Notes: a model not told the origin generated them from the sequence alone. A DNA stretch of 64,000 nucleotides from Pseudomonas alcaligenes (GCF_014490745.1 NZ_LZEU01000001.1:992001-1056000), one strand, 5' to 3'; positions 41,935-52,716 are shown, counted from the stretch's first letter. Translations and numbers: made by a program.

Positions 41935-44900
41935 GTGATCTCCAAGTTCTTTATCGATCGACCGATCTTCGCCGCGGTGATTTCCATCGTCATCATCCTG
42001 GCCGGCCTCGCCGCCATGCGTGCGCTGCCCATTGCCCAGTACCCCGAGATCCTGCCGCCGCAGGTGTCGGTGACGGCGGCCTATCCCGGGGCCAGCTCGC
42101 AGGTCATCGCGGAAACCGTGGCCGCGCCGCTGGAGCAGGAAATCAACGGCGTCGAGGGCATGATCTACCAGTTGTCCAACTCCGACAGCAACGGCGCCAT
42201 GAGCCTGACCGTGTACTTCGAGGTCGGTACCGACCCCGATCAGGCCACCATCAACGTCAACAACAAGGTGCAGGCGGCGCTGGCCAAGTTGCCCGAGGAA
42301 GTGCGCCGCCAGGGGGTGAAGGTGGAGAAGAAGTCCTCCGACATCCTGCAGGTGGTGACCCTGTTCTCGCCCGATGGCTCGCGTGACCCGATCTTCATCA
42401 GCAACTACGCGCTGATCAACGTCATCGACGAGCTCAAGCGCATTCACGGGGTGGGCGACGCCAGCCAGTTCGGCTCCAAGGACTACTCCATGCGCATCTG
42501 GCTACGGCCGGACAAGCTGGCGCAGTACGACCTGACGCCCAGCGACGTGGTCAGCGCGATCCAGGAGCAGAACTCGCAGTTCGCCGCCGGTAACTTTGGC
42601 AAGGAGCCGCTCGCGTCGCCGCAGGACTTCACCTACACGGTGAGCACCAAGGGCCGCTTCACCACCCCGGCGGAGTTCGAGCAGGTCATCCTGCGTACCG
42701 ACGCAACCGGTGCCAGCCTGCTGCTCAAGGATGTCGCGCGGATCGAGCTGGGCGCCCAGGACTACTCCCTGGTGACCAGCCTCAACGGCAAGCAGAACGC
42801 CGCCTTCGGCATCTACCTGCAGCCCGGCGCCAACGCCCTGGACACTGCCGATGCGGTACAGGCAACCATGGAGCGGCTGGCCAAGCGCTTCCCCGAGGGC
42901 ATCGCTTACAAGATTCCCTACGACACCACCAAGTTCGTCAAGGTCTCCATCGAGGAGGTGATCCACACCTTCGTCGAGGCCCTGGTGCTGGTGATGCTGG
43001 TGGTGTTCATCTTCCTGCAGAACTGGCGCGCCACGCTGATCCCCGTGCTGGCCATTCCGGTGTCGCTGATCGGCACCTTCGCCGGCATGTATATGCTCGG
43101 CTTCTCGATCAACCTGCTGACCCTGTTCGGCATGGTGCTGGCCATCGGCATCGTGGTGGACGACGCCATCGTGGTGCTGGAGAACGTCGAACGGGTGATG
43201 CGCACCGAGAAGCTCAGCCCGCGCGAGGCGGCGATCAAGGCCATGGAGGAGGTGACCGGGCCGATCGTCGCCATCGTCCTGGTACTGTGCGCCGTGTTCA
43301 TCCCGGTCGGCTTCCTCGGCGGCCTGGCCGGGCAGATGTACAAGCAGTTCGCGATCACCATCGCGGTGTCGGTGGTGATCTCCGGCATTGTCGCGCTGAC
43401 CCTGTCGCCGGCGCTCTGTGCACTGATCCTCAAGCCCGAGCACAAGGAGCCGGCGGCGCCGTTCCGCTGGTTCAACAATGCCTTCGAACGCTTTACCAGT
43501 GGCTACACCGCCGGCGTGCAGTTCTTCCTCAAGCGCTCGCTGGTCGGCCTGGCGCTGTTCGGCGGGATGATCGCCATCATGGTGCTGCTGTTCGGCCGGG
43601 TGCCCGGCTCGCTGGTGCCGGACGAGGATCAGGGCTATGTGATCAATGCCTACTTCCTGCCGCCCGCTGCCTCGCTGGGGCGTACCGAGCAGGTCACCAG
43701 CGCGGTGACCGAGGAGCTGATGCAGCACCCGGCGGTGCAGGACGTGGTGACCTTCGCCGGCTTCGACGTGCTGACCTTCGGCACCCGCAGCAACGCCGGG
43801 GTGTCCTTCGTGCCGCTGAAGGACTGGAAGGAGCGCACCACGCCCGAGCTGGATGCACGCAACCTGCCGCGGCAGTTCATGGGCATGGGCGCCAAGCAGA
43901 AGGACGCCCTGGTGATGACCTTCAACCCGCCGCCGATCAGCGGCATGAGTACCACCGGTGGCTTCGAGGCCTATATCCAGGATCGCAGCGGCGGCTCCAT
44001 CGAGGAGCTCAGCGCGGTAGTGCAGAAGTTCATCGCCGCCGCGGCCAAGCGTCCGGAGCTGGCGGGGGTCAACAGCACCTTCCACGCCGACGTGCCGCAG
44101 TACTTCGTCGACCTCGACCGCACCAAGGCGCGCGCCCTGGGCGTGGCGATCAACGACGTGTTCACCGCCATGCAGGCGACCTTCGGCAGCTACTACGTCA
44201 ACGACTTCAACCTGTATGGCCGCACCTGGCAGGTCAGCCTGCAGTCGGAGTCGAACTTCCGTCGCAATCCGGAAGACCTCAACCAGGTCTATGTGCGCTC
44301 CAGCGGTGGCGACCTGATTCCGCTGACTTCCCTGGTGCGCGTGCAGCGCATCCTCGGCCCGGACTCCTACGCGCGTTTCAACGTCTATCCGGCAGCCAAG
44401 CTGCTCGGCGGGCCGGCGCCGGGCTACAGCTCCGGGCAGGCGCTGGAGGCCATGCAGGAAGTGGCCGATGAGGTGCTTGGCGAGCAGTACAACCTGGCCT
44501 GGATCGGTTCGGCCTACCAGGAACTGGCGACCCAGGGCTCGGGCAGCACCGCGTTCATCTTCGGCCTGATCCTGGTGTTCCTGATCCTCGCCGCTCAGTA
44601 CGAGCGCTGGACCCTGCCGATGGCGGTGGTCACCGCCGTGCCCTTCGCGGTGTTCGGTGCGATCGTGGCGATCTGGTTACGCGGCCTGGCCAACGACGTG
44701 TACTTCCAGGTCGGCCTGGTGACCCTGATCGGCCTGGCGGCGAAGAACGCCATCCTGATCATCGAGTTCGCCGTACTGTGCCGCGAGGAGCAGAAGATGG
44801 GCATCTTCGAGGCGGCGATGGAGGCGGCCAAGCTGCGTTTCCGGCCGATCGTAATGACCTCGCTGGCCTTCATCCTCGGTTGTGTGCCGCTGGCCATCAG

Positions 44901-45069
44901 CAGTGGCGCCGGTTCGGCCAGCCGTCATTCGATCGGTACCGGGGTGATCGGCGGCATGCTCGCCGCCACCCTGCTGGCGACCTTCCTGATCCCCATGTTC
45001 TACCTGCTGGTGGAGTCCCTGGCCGCCAAGCTCGACCGAAAGAAAACTGCAGTCCCGCACGCCGAGTGA
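41935..45069 (+). CDS. RND multidrug efflux pump, HAE1 family
   Basis: A 1044-residue AcrB/MexB-type proton antiporter with twelve membrane helices and two large periplasmic loops. Typical are the N-terminal [16 protein letters not shown], the proton-relay pair DD in [14 protein letters not shown] (about residue 405) and the C-terminal [14 protein letters not shown] with its lysine. It begins with GTG at 41935 behind AAGGAG. No outer-membrane factor gene follows, so it must share TolC/OprM-like channels. Substrate range is not readable; drugs, dyes or solvents are usual for the family. Confidence 0.95.
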   Translation: MISKFFIDRPIFAAVISIVIILAGLAAMRALPIAQYPEILPPQVSVTAAYPGASSQVIAETVAAPLEQEINGVEGMIYQLSNSDSNGAMSLTVYFEVGTDPDQATINVNNKVQAALAKLPEEVRRQGVKVEKKSSDILQVVTLFSPDGSRDPIFISNYALINVIDELKRIHGVGDASQFGSKDYSMRIWLRPDKLAQYDLTPSDVVSAIQEQNSQFAAGNFGKEPLASPQDFTYTVSTKGRFTTPAEFEQVILRTDATGASLLLKDVARIELGAQDYSLVTSLNGKQNAAFGIYLQPGANALDTADAVQATMERLAKRFPEGIAYKIPYDTTKFVKVSIEEVIHTFVEALVLVMLVVFIFLQNWRATLIPVLAIPVSLIGTFAGMYMLGFSINLLTLFGMVLAIGIVVDDAIVVLENVERVMRTEKLSPREAAIKAMEEVTGPIVAIVLVLCAVFIPVGFLGGLAGQMYKQFAITIAVSVVISGIVALTLSPALCALILKPEHKEPAAPFRWFNNAFERFTSGYTAGVQFFLKRSLVGLALFGGMIAIMVLLFGRVPGSLVPDEDQGYVINAYFLPPAASLGRTEQVTSAVTEELMQHPAVQDVVTFAGFDVLTFGTRSNAGVSFVPLKDWKERTTPELDARNLPRQFMGMGAKQKDALVMTFNPPPISGMSTTGGFEAYIQDRSGGSIEELSAVVQKFIAAAAKRPELAGVNSTFHADVPQYFVDLDRTKARALGVAINDVFTAMQATFGSYYVNDFNLYGRTWQVSLQSESNFRRNPEDLNQVYVRSSGGDLIPLTSLVRVQRILGPDSYARFNVYPAAKLLGGPAPGYSSGQALEAMQEVADEVLGEQYNLAWIGSAYQELATQGSGSTAFIFGLILVFLILAAQYERWTLPMAVVTAVPFAVFGAIVAIWLRGLANDVYFQVGLVTLIGLAAKNAILIIEFAVLCREEQKMGIFEAAMEAAKLRFRPIVMTSLAFILGCVPLAISSGAGSASRHSIGTGVIGGMLAATLLATFLIPMFYLLVESLAAKLDRKKTAVPHAE

Positions 45070-45153
45070 GGTAACGTAACGGCAGCGCCCGCCACCCGGC
45101 GGGCGTTACCATTTTCACGCCGGAGCCTGCCCGGCTGCAGTACTGGGTACCCG

Positions 45154-46341
45154 ATGAAATTACGCATCCTGCTGATCCTTGGCTGGCTCAGCGCCTTTGG
45201 CCCGATGGCCATCGACTTCTATCTGCCGACCTTCCCGAGCCTGGCGACCTTCTTCGCCACCGACGTCGAACACATCCAGCTGTCGCTGGCTTCCTACTTC
45301 GCCGGCATCGCCATCGGCCAACTGGCCTACGGGCCGATGGCCGACCGCTTCGGCCGGCGCGTGCCGCTGCTGGTCGGGGTGGTGTTGTTCACCCTGGCCT
45401 CGCTGGCCTGTGCTCTGGCGCAGAGCCTGGAATGGCTGATCGTCGCGCGCTTCGTCCAGGCCCTCGGTGGCTGCGCTGGCATGGTCATCTCGCGGGCGGT
45501 GGTGCGCGACCTGTGCGACCCGCTGCAGTCGGCCAAGGTGTTTTCCAAGCTGATGCTGGTGATGGGCGTGGCGCCGATCCTGGCGCCGATGGGCGGCGGC
45601 ATCCTGTTGCAGCTGTTCGGCTGGCAGGCGGTGTTCCATGGCCTGATGCTGTTCAGCGCCCTGTGTCTGCTGGCTGTGCTGCTGTGGTTGCCGGAAACCC
45701 TTTCCGCACAGGGGCCGCGGCCACCCTTGAGTGGAGCGCTGAAGCGCTACCTGCAGTTGCTGCGCGACCCGCTGCTGATTGGCTACGGCCTGACCGGCGG
45801 CGTGGCCATGGCCGGGATGTTCGCCTACATCGCCGGCTCACCCTTTGTCTTCATCGAGCTGTATGGGGTGTCGCCGCAGCACTACGGCTGGTTGTTCGGG
45901 GCCAATGCGGCGGGCTTCATCCTCACTGCCCAGCTCAACGGCTGGCTGCTGCGCCGGCATGGCCCGGCCTACTGGCTGCCGCGTACCGTGTGGGTCTACC
46001 TGCTGGCGGCGCTGGTGTTCCTGCTGGTGTGCCTGACCCAGCCACAAAGCCTGTGGCCGCTGCTGCCGCCGCTGTTCATCAGCATTGCCAGCCTGTCCTG
46101 CATCCTGCCCAATGCCACGGCCTGTGCCATGGCCGGGCAGGGAGCGCAGGCCGGCAGCGCCTCGGCGCTGATCGGCTCGCTGCAGTTCTGCGTGGCGGCA
46201 GGAGCTACGGCGCTGGTCGGTGCCCTGCACGATGGCACGGCACGACCGGTGGCGCTGGTGATCTTCGGCTGCGCGACGCTGACCGTGCTGCTGGCGCTGC
46301 TGACTACCCGCAAGGCACGGCAGGGTGCCCTGGAGTTCTAG
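45154..46341 (+). CDS. Bcr/CflA family MFS drug exporter
   Basis: A 395-residue twelve-helix major facilitator. The Bcr/CflA signatures are GPMAIDFYLPTFPSLA at the first helix, the loop GPMADRFGRRVPLL, and the motif C-like MVMGVAPILAPMGGGILLQLFGW read in two parts. It should export drugs such as bicyclomycin or chloramphenicol, or small peptides. It follows the RND pump by 84 bases and could be read from the same promoter. Confidence 0.92.
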   Translation: MKLRILLILGWLSAFGPMAIDFYLPTFPSLATFFATDVEHIQLSLASYFAGIAIGQLAYGPMADRFGRRVPLLVGVVLFTLASLACALAQSLEWLIVARFVQALGGCAGMVISRAVVRDLCDPLQSAKVFSKLMLVMGVAPILAPMGGGILLQLFGWQAVFHGLMLFSALCLLAVLLWLPETLSAQGPRPPLSGALKRYLQLLRDPLLIGYGLTGGVAMAGMFAYIAGSPFVFIELYGVSPQHYGWLFGANAAGFILTAQLNGWLLRRHGPAYWLPRTVWVYLLAALVFLLVCLTQPQSLWPLLPPLFISIASLSCILPNATACAMAGQGAQAGSASALIGSLQFCVAAGATALVGALHDGTARPVALVIFGCATLTVLLALLTTRKARQGALEF

Positions 46342-46344
46342 CCC

Positions 46345-46524
46345 TCAGACTGCGGCACGCAGACTGGTTTCGGGCAGGCGGTGCGGCGCCTGCAGGCGGC
46401 TTTCGAGGGTGGCGACGAAATCGCGGGCTTCGCGTTCCGTATGAAAGCTCACGCTATGTCGATCCAGGCATACCTGCCAGCGCTCGCCTTGCGGCGTATT
46501 GATCGGGCGGACGAGAATTTTCAT
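46345..46524 (-). CDS. Conserved-looking 59-residue protein
   Basis: A short frame (MKILVRPINTPQGERWQVCL...) with an excellent AGGAGG site seven bases before its ATG and a stop three bases after the Bcr/CflA gene's stop. It contains basic and aromatic residues throughout and no membrane segment. The pattern RWQVCLDRHSVSFHTEREA followed by FVATLESRLQAP suggests a small alpha/beta domain. I recall related short pseudomonad proteins but know no function. Confidence 0.75.
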   Translation of the reverse strand: MKILVRPINTPQGERWQVCLDRHSVSFHTEREARDFVATLESRLQAPHRLPETSLRAAV

Positions 46525-46588
46525 GGCGCGGCCTCCTGGGAAGGAGGTTGCAGTTTAGTCCTCGTCTGTTGCAGCTAGCTGATCTGGA

Positions 46589-49500
46589 TCAACCAACCGA
46601 CTGATGGTCGCTGCGTAGCCAGTTGACCAGCTGGATGGCGCTCAGCGGCTTGCTGAACAGGTAGCCCTGGCAGTAGTCGCAGCCCAGCTGGCGCATGGCC
46701 TGCAGCTGGGCCTGGGTCTCCACGCCCTCGGCCAGCACGCGCAGCTTGAGGTTGCGCGCCAGGCCGACGATGGTGGCGGTGATTTCCAGGTTGGCCTGAT
46801 CCTCCGGCACGCCCTGCATGAAGCTCTGGTCGATCTTCAGCTTGTCCAGCGGGAAGCGACGCAGATAGGCCAGCGACGAGTAGCCGGTGCCGAAGTCGTC
46901 GATGGCCAGCTTCAGCCCCAGGCTCTTGAGGGCCACCAGGGTATCGCGGGCCTGTTCGACGTTATCCATCAGGGCGCCTTCGGTGATCTCCAGTTCCAGG
47001 CACTCGGCCGGCAGGCCGCTGTCGTGCAGGGCCTCGCGCACCTGCTGCAGCAGGTCGGCCTGGCGGAACTGGCGGGGCGACAGGTTGACCGCCAGGGTCT
47101 GCAGCGGCAGGCCCTGGCGGCGCCAGAACTGCATCTGCCGGCAGGCCTCGCGCAGCACCCAGGTGCCGATCGGCACGATCAGTCCGGTATCTTCGGCCAG
47201 GGGGATGAACTGCGCCGGGGAGATCATGCCCTGCTCGCTGTTCCAGCGCAGCAGCGCTTCCACACCGATGGCACGGCCGCTGTGACTGTCCACCAGCGGC
47301 TGGTAGTGGAGGGTCAACTCGTTGCGCTTGAGTGCCTGGCGCAACTGGACTTCCAGGGTCAGGCGGGTGTGCGCCTGGTGGGTCAGGCCCTGGGTGTAGA
47401 AGCGGAACGTGTTGCGCCCTTCCTGCTTGGCCTGGTGCAAGGCGGCGTCGGCGTTGCGCAGCAGCTCCTCGACGGACAGGCCGTCGTCCGGGTACAGGCT
47501 GATGCCGATGCTGGCGCTCAGGTAAGCCTCGCGGCCGTTGTCCAGCGATAACGGGCGCTCCAGCAGTTCGAGCAGGGTGCGGGCGATGTTGGCCGCTTCT
47601 TCCGGGCGTTGCAGGTTCTCCAGTACCACGAGGAATTCGTCACTGCTCAGGCGCGCCAGGGTGTCCTCGTTGCGCAGGCGTTGCTGCAGGCGCCGGGCCA
47701 CGGCGATCAGCAGCTCGTCGCCGACCTTGTGGCCTAGGCCTTCATTGATGGTCTTGAAGTGGTCGAGGTCGAAACACAGCACGGCCACCCGTTCCTGGTG
47801 ACGCTGGGCATGCTCCAGGGCGTGGCTGAGGCGCTCACTGGCGTACAGGCGGTTGGGCAGGTCGGTGAGCGGATCGAAGTGCACCAGGTGGGCCAGGCGC
47901 TCCTGGCTGTCGCGGTACTGGCTGAGGTCGGTGAAGGTCAGCACGTACTGCGGCTGCAGCGGGTCGCAGTCGCGCACCCGGCTGACGGTGAGCCAGAAGG
48001 GGAAGGTCGAGCCATCGCGCCGGCGACTGTTCAGCTCGCCCTGCCAATGCCCGTCTGCGCGCACTTTGCGCCACAGCGAGCGGTAGCGCACCCGTTCCAG
48101 GCTGTTGCCGGACAGCAGCGGCAGGCGGTGGCCGATGGCCTGCTGCTGGCTCAGTCCGGTGATTTCGCTGAAGGCCGGGTTGCTGGTGAGGATGCGCCGG
48201 TTGGCGTCGATGATGACGATGGCCTCCTGGGTGTTGTCGAACACTGTCGAGGCCTGGCGCAGGGCCTGCTCCTGCTGCTTGCGCAGGGCGATGTCCTCGA
48301 CCACCGAGATGAAGTAATTGGGCTCGCCGTTGGCATGGCGTACCAGGGTGACACTGAGGTTGGCCCAGAACAGACTGCCGTCGCGGCGCCGATAGCGTTT
48401 CTCCATGCTGTAGCTGCGAATCTCGCCCTGCAGCAGGCGTTCCACCTGGATCAGGTCGGCGGCCAGATCGTCGGCGTAGGTGAGATCCTGAAAGGTCATG
48501 CCGAGCAGTTCGTCCAGGCTGTAGCCATACATCTGGCAGAGCTTCTGGTTGACCCGCAGCCAGCGCCCGTCCGGGGCCAGGTGGGCGATGCCGACGGCGG
48601 CCTGCTCGAAGGTGGCGCGAAAGCGCAGCTCGCTTTGCAGGCGTTCGGCGTCGCGCTGCGACTGACGCACGGCGAGCCCGGCCAGGCGGGTGAACTCGGT
48701 GACCAGGGCCACGTCATCGGGAGCCGGGCGGGTCGGGTAGCGGTAGTAGATGCCGAAGGTACCGAGCACCTGGTTCTGGTCATTCTTGAACGGCAGCGAC
48801 CAGCAGGCGCGCAGGCCGCAGTCCAGGGCCAGGTCGCGGTAGTCGAGCCAGTTGGGGTGGCGCTGCAGGTCTTCGGCGATGGTCAGCTCGCCGGTGGCGG
48901 CGGCATGCCCGCAGCTGCCCAGCTGGGCCTGCGCCGGTATGCCGTCCACCGCGCGGTTATAGCGCTCAGGCAGGCTGGGGGCGGCCAGCACATGCAGGTT
49001 GCCCTTCTCCAGCAGCATGATGGAGATGAGCATCTCCGGGTTGATCTGCTCCAGGCGCCGGGCCATGTCATCGCAGGTACGCGCCAGCGGCTGCTGCGCC
49101 AGCAGGCTGTCCAGCACGGCATTGCGCGCCTCCTGCAGAGCTTGGGTCTGGCGTCGCTCGTGGATGTCGCTGAGGCTGCCGCGCAGGCCCTGGCCGCGCT
49201 GGGCGCCGCTGGCCAGGCGCAGAGATATCCAGCGGTGCTGGCCGCCGGCCTCGCGCAGGCGGCTGTCGCCCTGCCAGCCGCTGCTTTGCTGGGCGAGGAT
49301 GCGTGAAACCTGCTCGCCGATGAACGGCTGCTGGCTGTCCTCGATGAACTCCAGCAGCGGGCGCCCCAGGCTTTCCTGGATGCTGTGGCCGGTCAGGGTC
49401 TGCCAGGACGGGTTGAGGAAGCTCAGGCGGCCGGCGCTGTCGGTGAGGAAGATCACCTCGTGCAGCTGTTCCACCAGTTCACGGTAGCGCGACTCGCTGG

Positions 49501-50482
49501 ACTCCAGTTCGCGGTGAGCGCGCTTCTGCTGGCCCAGGTCGATGTCCACGCAGTACAGCTCCAGTTGGTTGCGCGCATTACGCAGGATCAGGTGGCTGGA
49601 GTAGACGTGCACGTCGCTACCGTCGCGGTGCTGCAGTGTCAGTTCGGCGGCGGGAATCGCCGGGCCGCCGATCATCCAGACATTGATCGCACTGATCACC
49701 TCTTCGCGCATGGGCACCGGGATGATCAGCTCTTCCAGGCGCCGGCCCATGGCCTCGGCCACGCTGTAGCCGTACAGCTGGGTGCTGGCCTGGTTCCAGA
49801 AGATCACCCGGCGCTCGCGGTCGTAGCCTTGCACGGCGATGCGCGGGGTCTGCTCGAACAACTGGCGGAAGCGCTGCTCGCTCTCGCGCAGGGCCTGTTC
49901 ATCGCGCTTCTGCGTGCTGATGTTCTGCAGGGTGCCGCGCAGGTTGCCAGGGCCGTTGGGTTCGCCGCGCAGCATCAGCCACAGGGTGGCCTCGCTGGTC
50001 GGACGGTTCAGGCGGGCATTCACCAGCAGCGGCGCGGCGTCGTCGAGCGATGCCTGCAGGGCTCGCTGCACGGCGCTGCGGTCAGCGGGGTAGAACCAGC
50101 CGAGCAGTTCGTCGAGGCTGCCCTGGGGCACTTGTGCCGGGTGATCCAGCAGGCGCAGGGCCTCAGCGGACCAGTGGAACTGGCCGTCGTAATGCCAGTT
50201 GCCCAGGCCGGCTTCGCGCTGGGTCTGCTGCAGCTGCAGGATCTGCTGCTGCAGGTTGCCCTGCAACTGCTGCTGGGTGCGCAGGGTCTGGTGGGTGAGG
50301 TAGAGGAACAGCAGACCGCTGGCCAGCACGAAGATCAGCCCCTTGAGGCTTTGCAGCAGCGCATGGCTGCTGGCGTCGAGGGGCAGGCTGAGCAGCAGGC
50401 GGTCGCTGAGCAGAATCCAGGCGGCGGCGCAGAGGATATAAATACCGGTCAGGCGCAATGGCCGAGAAAGGCTGGGTCGCAT
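46589..50482 (-). CDS. Multi-PAS, GAF, degenerate GGDEF and EAL protein
   Basis: A 1297-residue protein with two N-terminal membrane helices (about 12-30 and 42-62), then PAS domains (about 90-440 with several copies), GAF (about 445-610), two more PAS domains (about 620-875), GGDEF (about 885-1040) and EAL (about 1050-1290). The GGDEF signature reads SSDEF (S946-F950), so cyclase activity is unlikely. EAL catalytic residues are kept: E1075 in VEALLRW, the NLSPRQF Asn, EITEG, DDFGTGYSS and EGVE. It should hydrolyse cyclic-di-GMP, with sensory input from PAS and GAF domains. Confidence 0.94.
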   Translation of the reverse strand: MRPSLSRPLRLTGIYILCAAAWILLSDRLLLSLPLDASSHALLQSLKGLIFVLASGLLFLYLTHQTLRTQQQLQGNLQQQILQLQQTQREAGLGNWHYDGQFHWSAEALRLLDHPAQVPQGSLDELLGWFYPADRSAVQRALQASLDDAAPLLVNARLNRPTSEATLWLMLRGEPNGPGNLRGTLQNISTQKRDEQALRESEQRFRQLFEQTPRIAVQGYDRERRVIFWNQASTQLYGYSVAEAMGRRLEELIIPVPMREEVISAINVWMIGGPAIPAAELTLQHRDGSDVHVYSSHLILRNARNQLELYCVDIDLGQQKRAHRELESSESRYRELVEQLHEVIFLTDSAGRLSFLNPSWQTLTGHSIQESLGRPLLEFIEDSQQPFIGEQVSRILAQQSSGWQGDSRLREAGGQHRWISLRLASGAQRGQGLRGSLSDIHERRQTQALQEARNAVLDSLLAQQPLARTCDDMARRLEQINPEMLISIMLLEKGNLHVLAAPSLPERYNRAVDGIPAQAQLGSCGHAAATGELTIAEDLQRHPNWLDYRDLALDCGLRACWSLPFKNDQNQVLGTFGIYYRYPTRPAPDDVALVTEFTRLAGLAVRQSQRDAERLQSELRFRATFEQAAVGIAHLAPDGRWLRVNQKLCQMYGYSLDELLGMTFQDLTYADDLAADLIQVERLLQGEIRSYSMEKRYRRRDGSLFWANLSVTLVRHANGEPNYFISVVEDIALRKQQEQALRQASTVFDNTQEAIVIIDANRRILTSNPAFSEITGLSQQQAIGHRLPLLSGNSLERVRYRSLWRKVRADGHWQGELNSRRRDGSTFPFWLTVSRVRDCDPLQPQYVLTFTDLSQYRDSQERLAHLVHFDPLTDLPNRLYASERLSHALEHAQRHQERVAVLCFDLDHFKTINEGLGHKVGDELLIAVARRLQQRLRNEDTLARLSSDEFLVVLENLQRPEEAANIARTLLELLERPLSLDNGREAYLSASIGISLYPDDGLSVEELLRNADAALHQAKQEGRNTFRFYTQGLTHQAHTRLTLEVQLRQALKRNELTLHYQPLVDSHSGRAIGVEALLRWNSEQGMISPAQFIPLAEDTGLIVPIGTWVLREACRQMQFWRRQGLPLQTLAVNLSPRQFRQADLLQQVREALHDSGLPAECLELEITEGALMDNVEQARDTLVALKSLGLKLAIDDFGTGYSSLAYLRRFPLDKLKIDQSFMQGVPEDQANLEITATIVGLARNLKLRVLAEGVETQAQLQAMRQLGCDYCQGYLFSKPLSAIQLVNWLRSDHQSVG

Positions 50483-50624
50483 CCTTAACCCCTGGCGGTT
50501 GCGGGTAGGGATACCCGTGCCACTGCAGGAGAAACGGGTTCGTTGTCAGTCTAGCCGCTATACCCGGAGCTGCCGGTTGTTCGTCTGGATGCCGGGGAGC
50601 CGCCCCGGGCGGGGCGGCGTGGTT

Positions 50625-51638
50625 TCAGAAACCTTCGAGGACGATCTTGCCGCGGGCCTGGCCGCTTTCCAGCAGACTGTGGGCGCGGCGCAGGTTGGCC
50701 GCGTCGATGCGGCCGAAGTGCTCGCCCAGGGTGGTTTTCAGCACGCCGTCGTCGATCAGCTGGCTGACCCGGTTGAGCAGGCGGTGCTGCTCGATCATAT
50801 CGGCGGTCTGGTACAGCGAGCGGGTGTACATGAACTCCCAGTGCAGCGACAGGCTCTTGCGCTTGAGCTTGACCACGTCCAGCTCGGCCGGGTCGTCGAT
50901 CAGCGCCAGCTTGCCCTGCGGGGCGAGAGCCTCGACCAATTGATCGAGGTGCTGGTCGGTATGGGTCAGGCTGGCCACATGGCTGACGCTGTTGATACCC
51001 AGCGCCTGCAGTTGTGGCAGCAGCGGCTGGCTGTGGTCGATCACGTGGTGGGCGCCGAGGCCCTGCACCCAGTCGCGGGTTTCCGCGCGCGAGGCGGTGC
51101 CGATCACCGTCAGGCCGGTGAGCTGGCGGGCCAGCTGCACCAGGATCGAACCGACACCGCCCGCTGCGCCGACGACCAGTAGGCTCTGCTGCTGGTCGCC
51201 CTGGCCCTCCCTGATCTGCAGGCGCTCGAACAGCAGCTCCCAGGCGGTGATAGCGGTCAGCGGCAGGGCGGCGGCGCGGGCGAAGTCCAGCGAGCCGGGC
51301 ATGCGCCCGACCAGGCGCTCGTCGACCACGTGCAGCTCGCTGTTGGCGCCCGGGCGGTCGAGGGCGCCGGCATAGAACACCCGGTCGCCAGCACGGAACT
51401 GCTTGACCGCCTCGCCCACCGCCAGCACCACGCCGGCCACATCCCAGCCCAGCACCTTGGCGTCGCCGGCGGCGGGGGAGACGTTGCGGCGGATCTTGGT
51501 ATCCACCGGGTTGACCGAGATCGCCTTGACCTCCACCAGCAGGTCGTGGGGCCCTGGCTGCGGCGCCGGTAGCTCGATGTCGAGCAGGGCCTCGGCATGT
51601 TCGATGGGCAGGGACTGGTAGTAGGCGATGGCTTTCAT
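50625..51638 (-). CDS. Zinc-less quinone-oxidoreductase-type alcohol dehydrogenase (MDR family)
   Basis: A 337-residue medium-chain NAD(P)H oxidoreductase. The GroES-like N-terminal half (VEVKAISVNPVDTKIR, VLGWDVAGVV) lacks the structural zinc cysteines. The Rossmann half has VVGAAGGVGSILVQLA at about residues 155-170. Members reduce quinones or enones. The gene is divergent from the LysR gene at 51810, with about 170 bases between the two starts, so it is probably a target of that regulator. Confidence 0.9.
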   Translation of the reverse strand: MKAIAYYQSLPIEHAEALLDIELPAPQPGPHDLLVEVKAISVNPVDTKIRRNVSPAAGDAKVLGWDVAGVVLAVGEAVKQFRAGDRVFYAGALDRPGANSELHVVDERLVGRMPGSLDFARAAALPLTAITAWELLFERLQIREGQGDQQQSLLVVGAAGGVGSILVQLARQLTGLTVIGTASRAETRDWVQGLGAHHVIDHSQPLLPQLQALGINSVSHVASLTHTDQHLDQLVEALAPQGKLALIDDPAELDVVKLKRKSLSLHWEFMYTRSLYQTADMIEQHRLLNRVSQLIDDGVLKTTLGEHFGRIDAANLRRAHSLLESGQARGKIVLEGF

Positions 51639-51809
51639 GCGGCGGACTCCACGGCAGGTCGCAAGGGGGCAAAGTCGAATGTTCCAGCTTAGTTGGCCAT
51701 TGGCGGCTCGTCGGCTGGAGATGCTGCGCATGTTGATCTGTCGCTGTGGCGAGAAAAAGAGCCTGGGAATAGAGTCTCTTTCAATATTATGTTGAAAGTG
51801 ATTTGGCCC

Positions 51810-52712
51810 ATGCTGCGTCTCGACGACCTCAACCTGTTCGCCCGTACCGCCGAGCTCGGCAGCCTGTCCGCCGCCGCCCGCGAGCTGGACATCTCGCCGG
51901 CGGTGGCCAGCGCCGCGCTCAAGCGCCTGGAACAGCAGCTGCAGGTGCGCCTGATCCTGCGCTCGACCCGCAGCCTGCGCCTGACCCCCGAGGGCGAGCA
52001 GTACCTGGCCCATGCGCGCAGCGCCCTGCACAGCCTGGAGAGTGGCCGCCTGGCCCTGGCCAGCGGGCGCGAGAGCATCGGCGGGGTGCTGCAGCTGGCC
52101 GCGCCCTCGGACTTCGGGCGCAACGTGCTGCTGCCCTGGCTCGATCAGTTCCAGCAGGAACATCCACAGCTCAGCCTGCGCCTGTTGCTCAGCGACCGGG
52201 TGGCCGACCTGTTCCGCCAGCCGGTGGATATCGCCCTGCGCTATGGCGAGCCGGAAGATTCCAGCCTGGTGGCGCTGCCCATCGCCCCCGGCAACCGCCG
52301 CGTGCTGTGCGCCGCGCCGGACTACTTCGCCCGCCATGGCGTGCCGCAGCAGCCGGCGGCGCTGCGCCGGCACAACTGCCTGCTGTACATGCTCGGTGGC
52401 CGCGTGCACGAGCGCTGGAGCTTCTCTGGCGAGGCGCTGACGGTAAGCGGCAACCGGGTCAGCGACGATGCCGATGTGGTGCGGCGCTGGGCCGTGGCGG
52501 GGCAGGGCGTGGTGTACAAGTCGTGGCTGGATGTGGCGGCCGACGTGCAGGCTGGGCGCCTGCAGGTGGCCCTGGGCGACTACCTGGGCGAGCCGACGCC
52601 GCTCAACCTGATCTGCGCCCATCGCGACCAGTTGAGCCGGCCGGTGCGCCTGCTGCACGAGTTTCTCCAGCAGCGCTGCGCCGAGCTGCTGGCGCAGGTG
52701 CCCTGGGCATAA
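51810..52712 (+). CDS. LysR-type regulator, divergent from the oxidoreductase
   Basis: A 300-residue regulator. The winged helix at about residues 1-60 has LFARTAELGSLSAAARELDI and AVASAALKRLEQQL. The effector domain contains GVLQLAAPSDFGRNVLLPWL and DIALRYGEPEDSSLVALPI. The start is uncertain: 51810 gives the normal N-terminus, and 51789 is possible; both ribosome sites are weak. Divergent placement points to the oxidoreductase at 50625 as a target. Confidence 0.88.
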   Translation: MLRLDDLNLFARTAELGSLSAAARELDISPAVASAALKRLEQQLQVRLILRSTRSLRLTPEGEQYLAHARSALHSLESGRLALASGRESIGGVLQLAAPSDFGRNVLLPWLDQFQQEHPQLSLRLLLSDRVADLFRQPVDIALRYGEPEDSSLVALPIAPGNRRVLCAAPDYFARHGVPQQPAALRRHNCLLYMLGGRVHERWSFSGEALTVSGNRVSDDADVVRRWAVAGQGVVYKSWLDVAADVQAGRLQVALGDYLGEPTPLNLICAHRDQLSRPVRLLHEFLQQRCAELLAQVPWA

Positions 52713-52716
52713 ACAA

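Noticed and set aside
42502..44085. A 527-codon minus-strand frame within the RND pump gene
   Set aside because: His/Glu/Gln-rich shadow of a conserved transporter gene.
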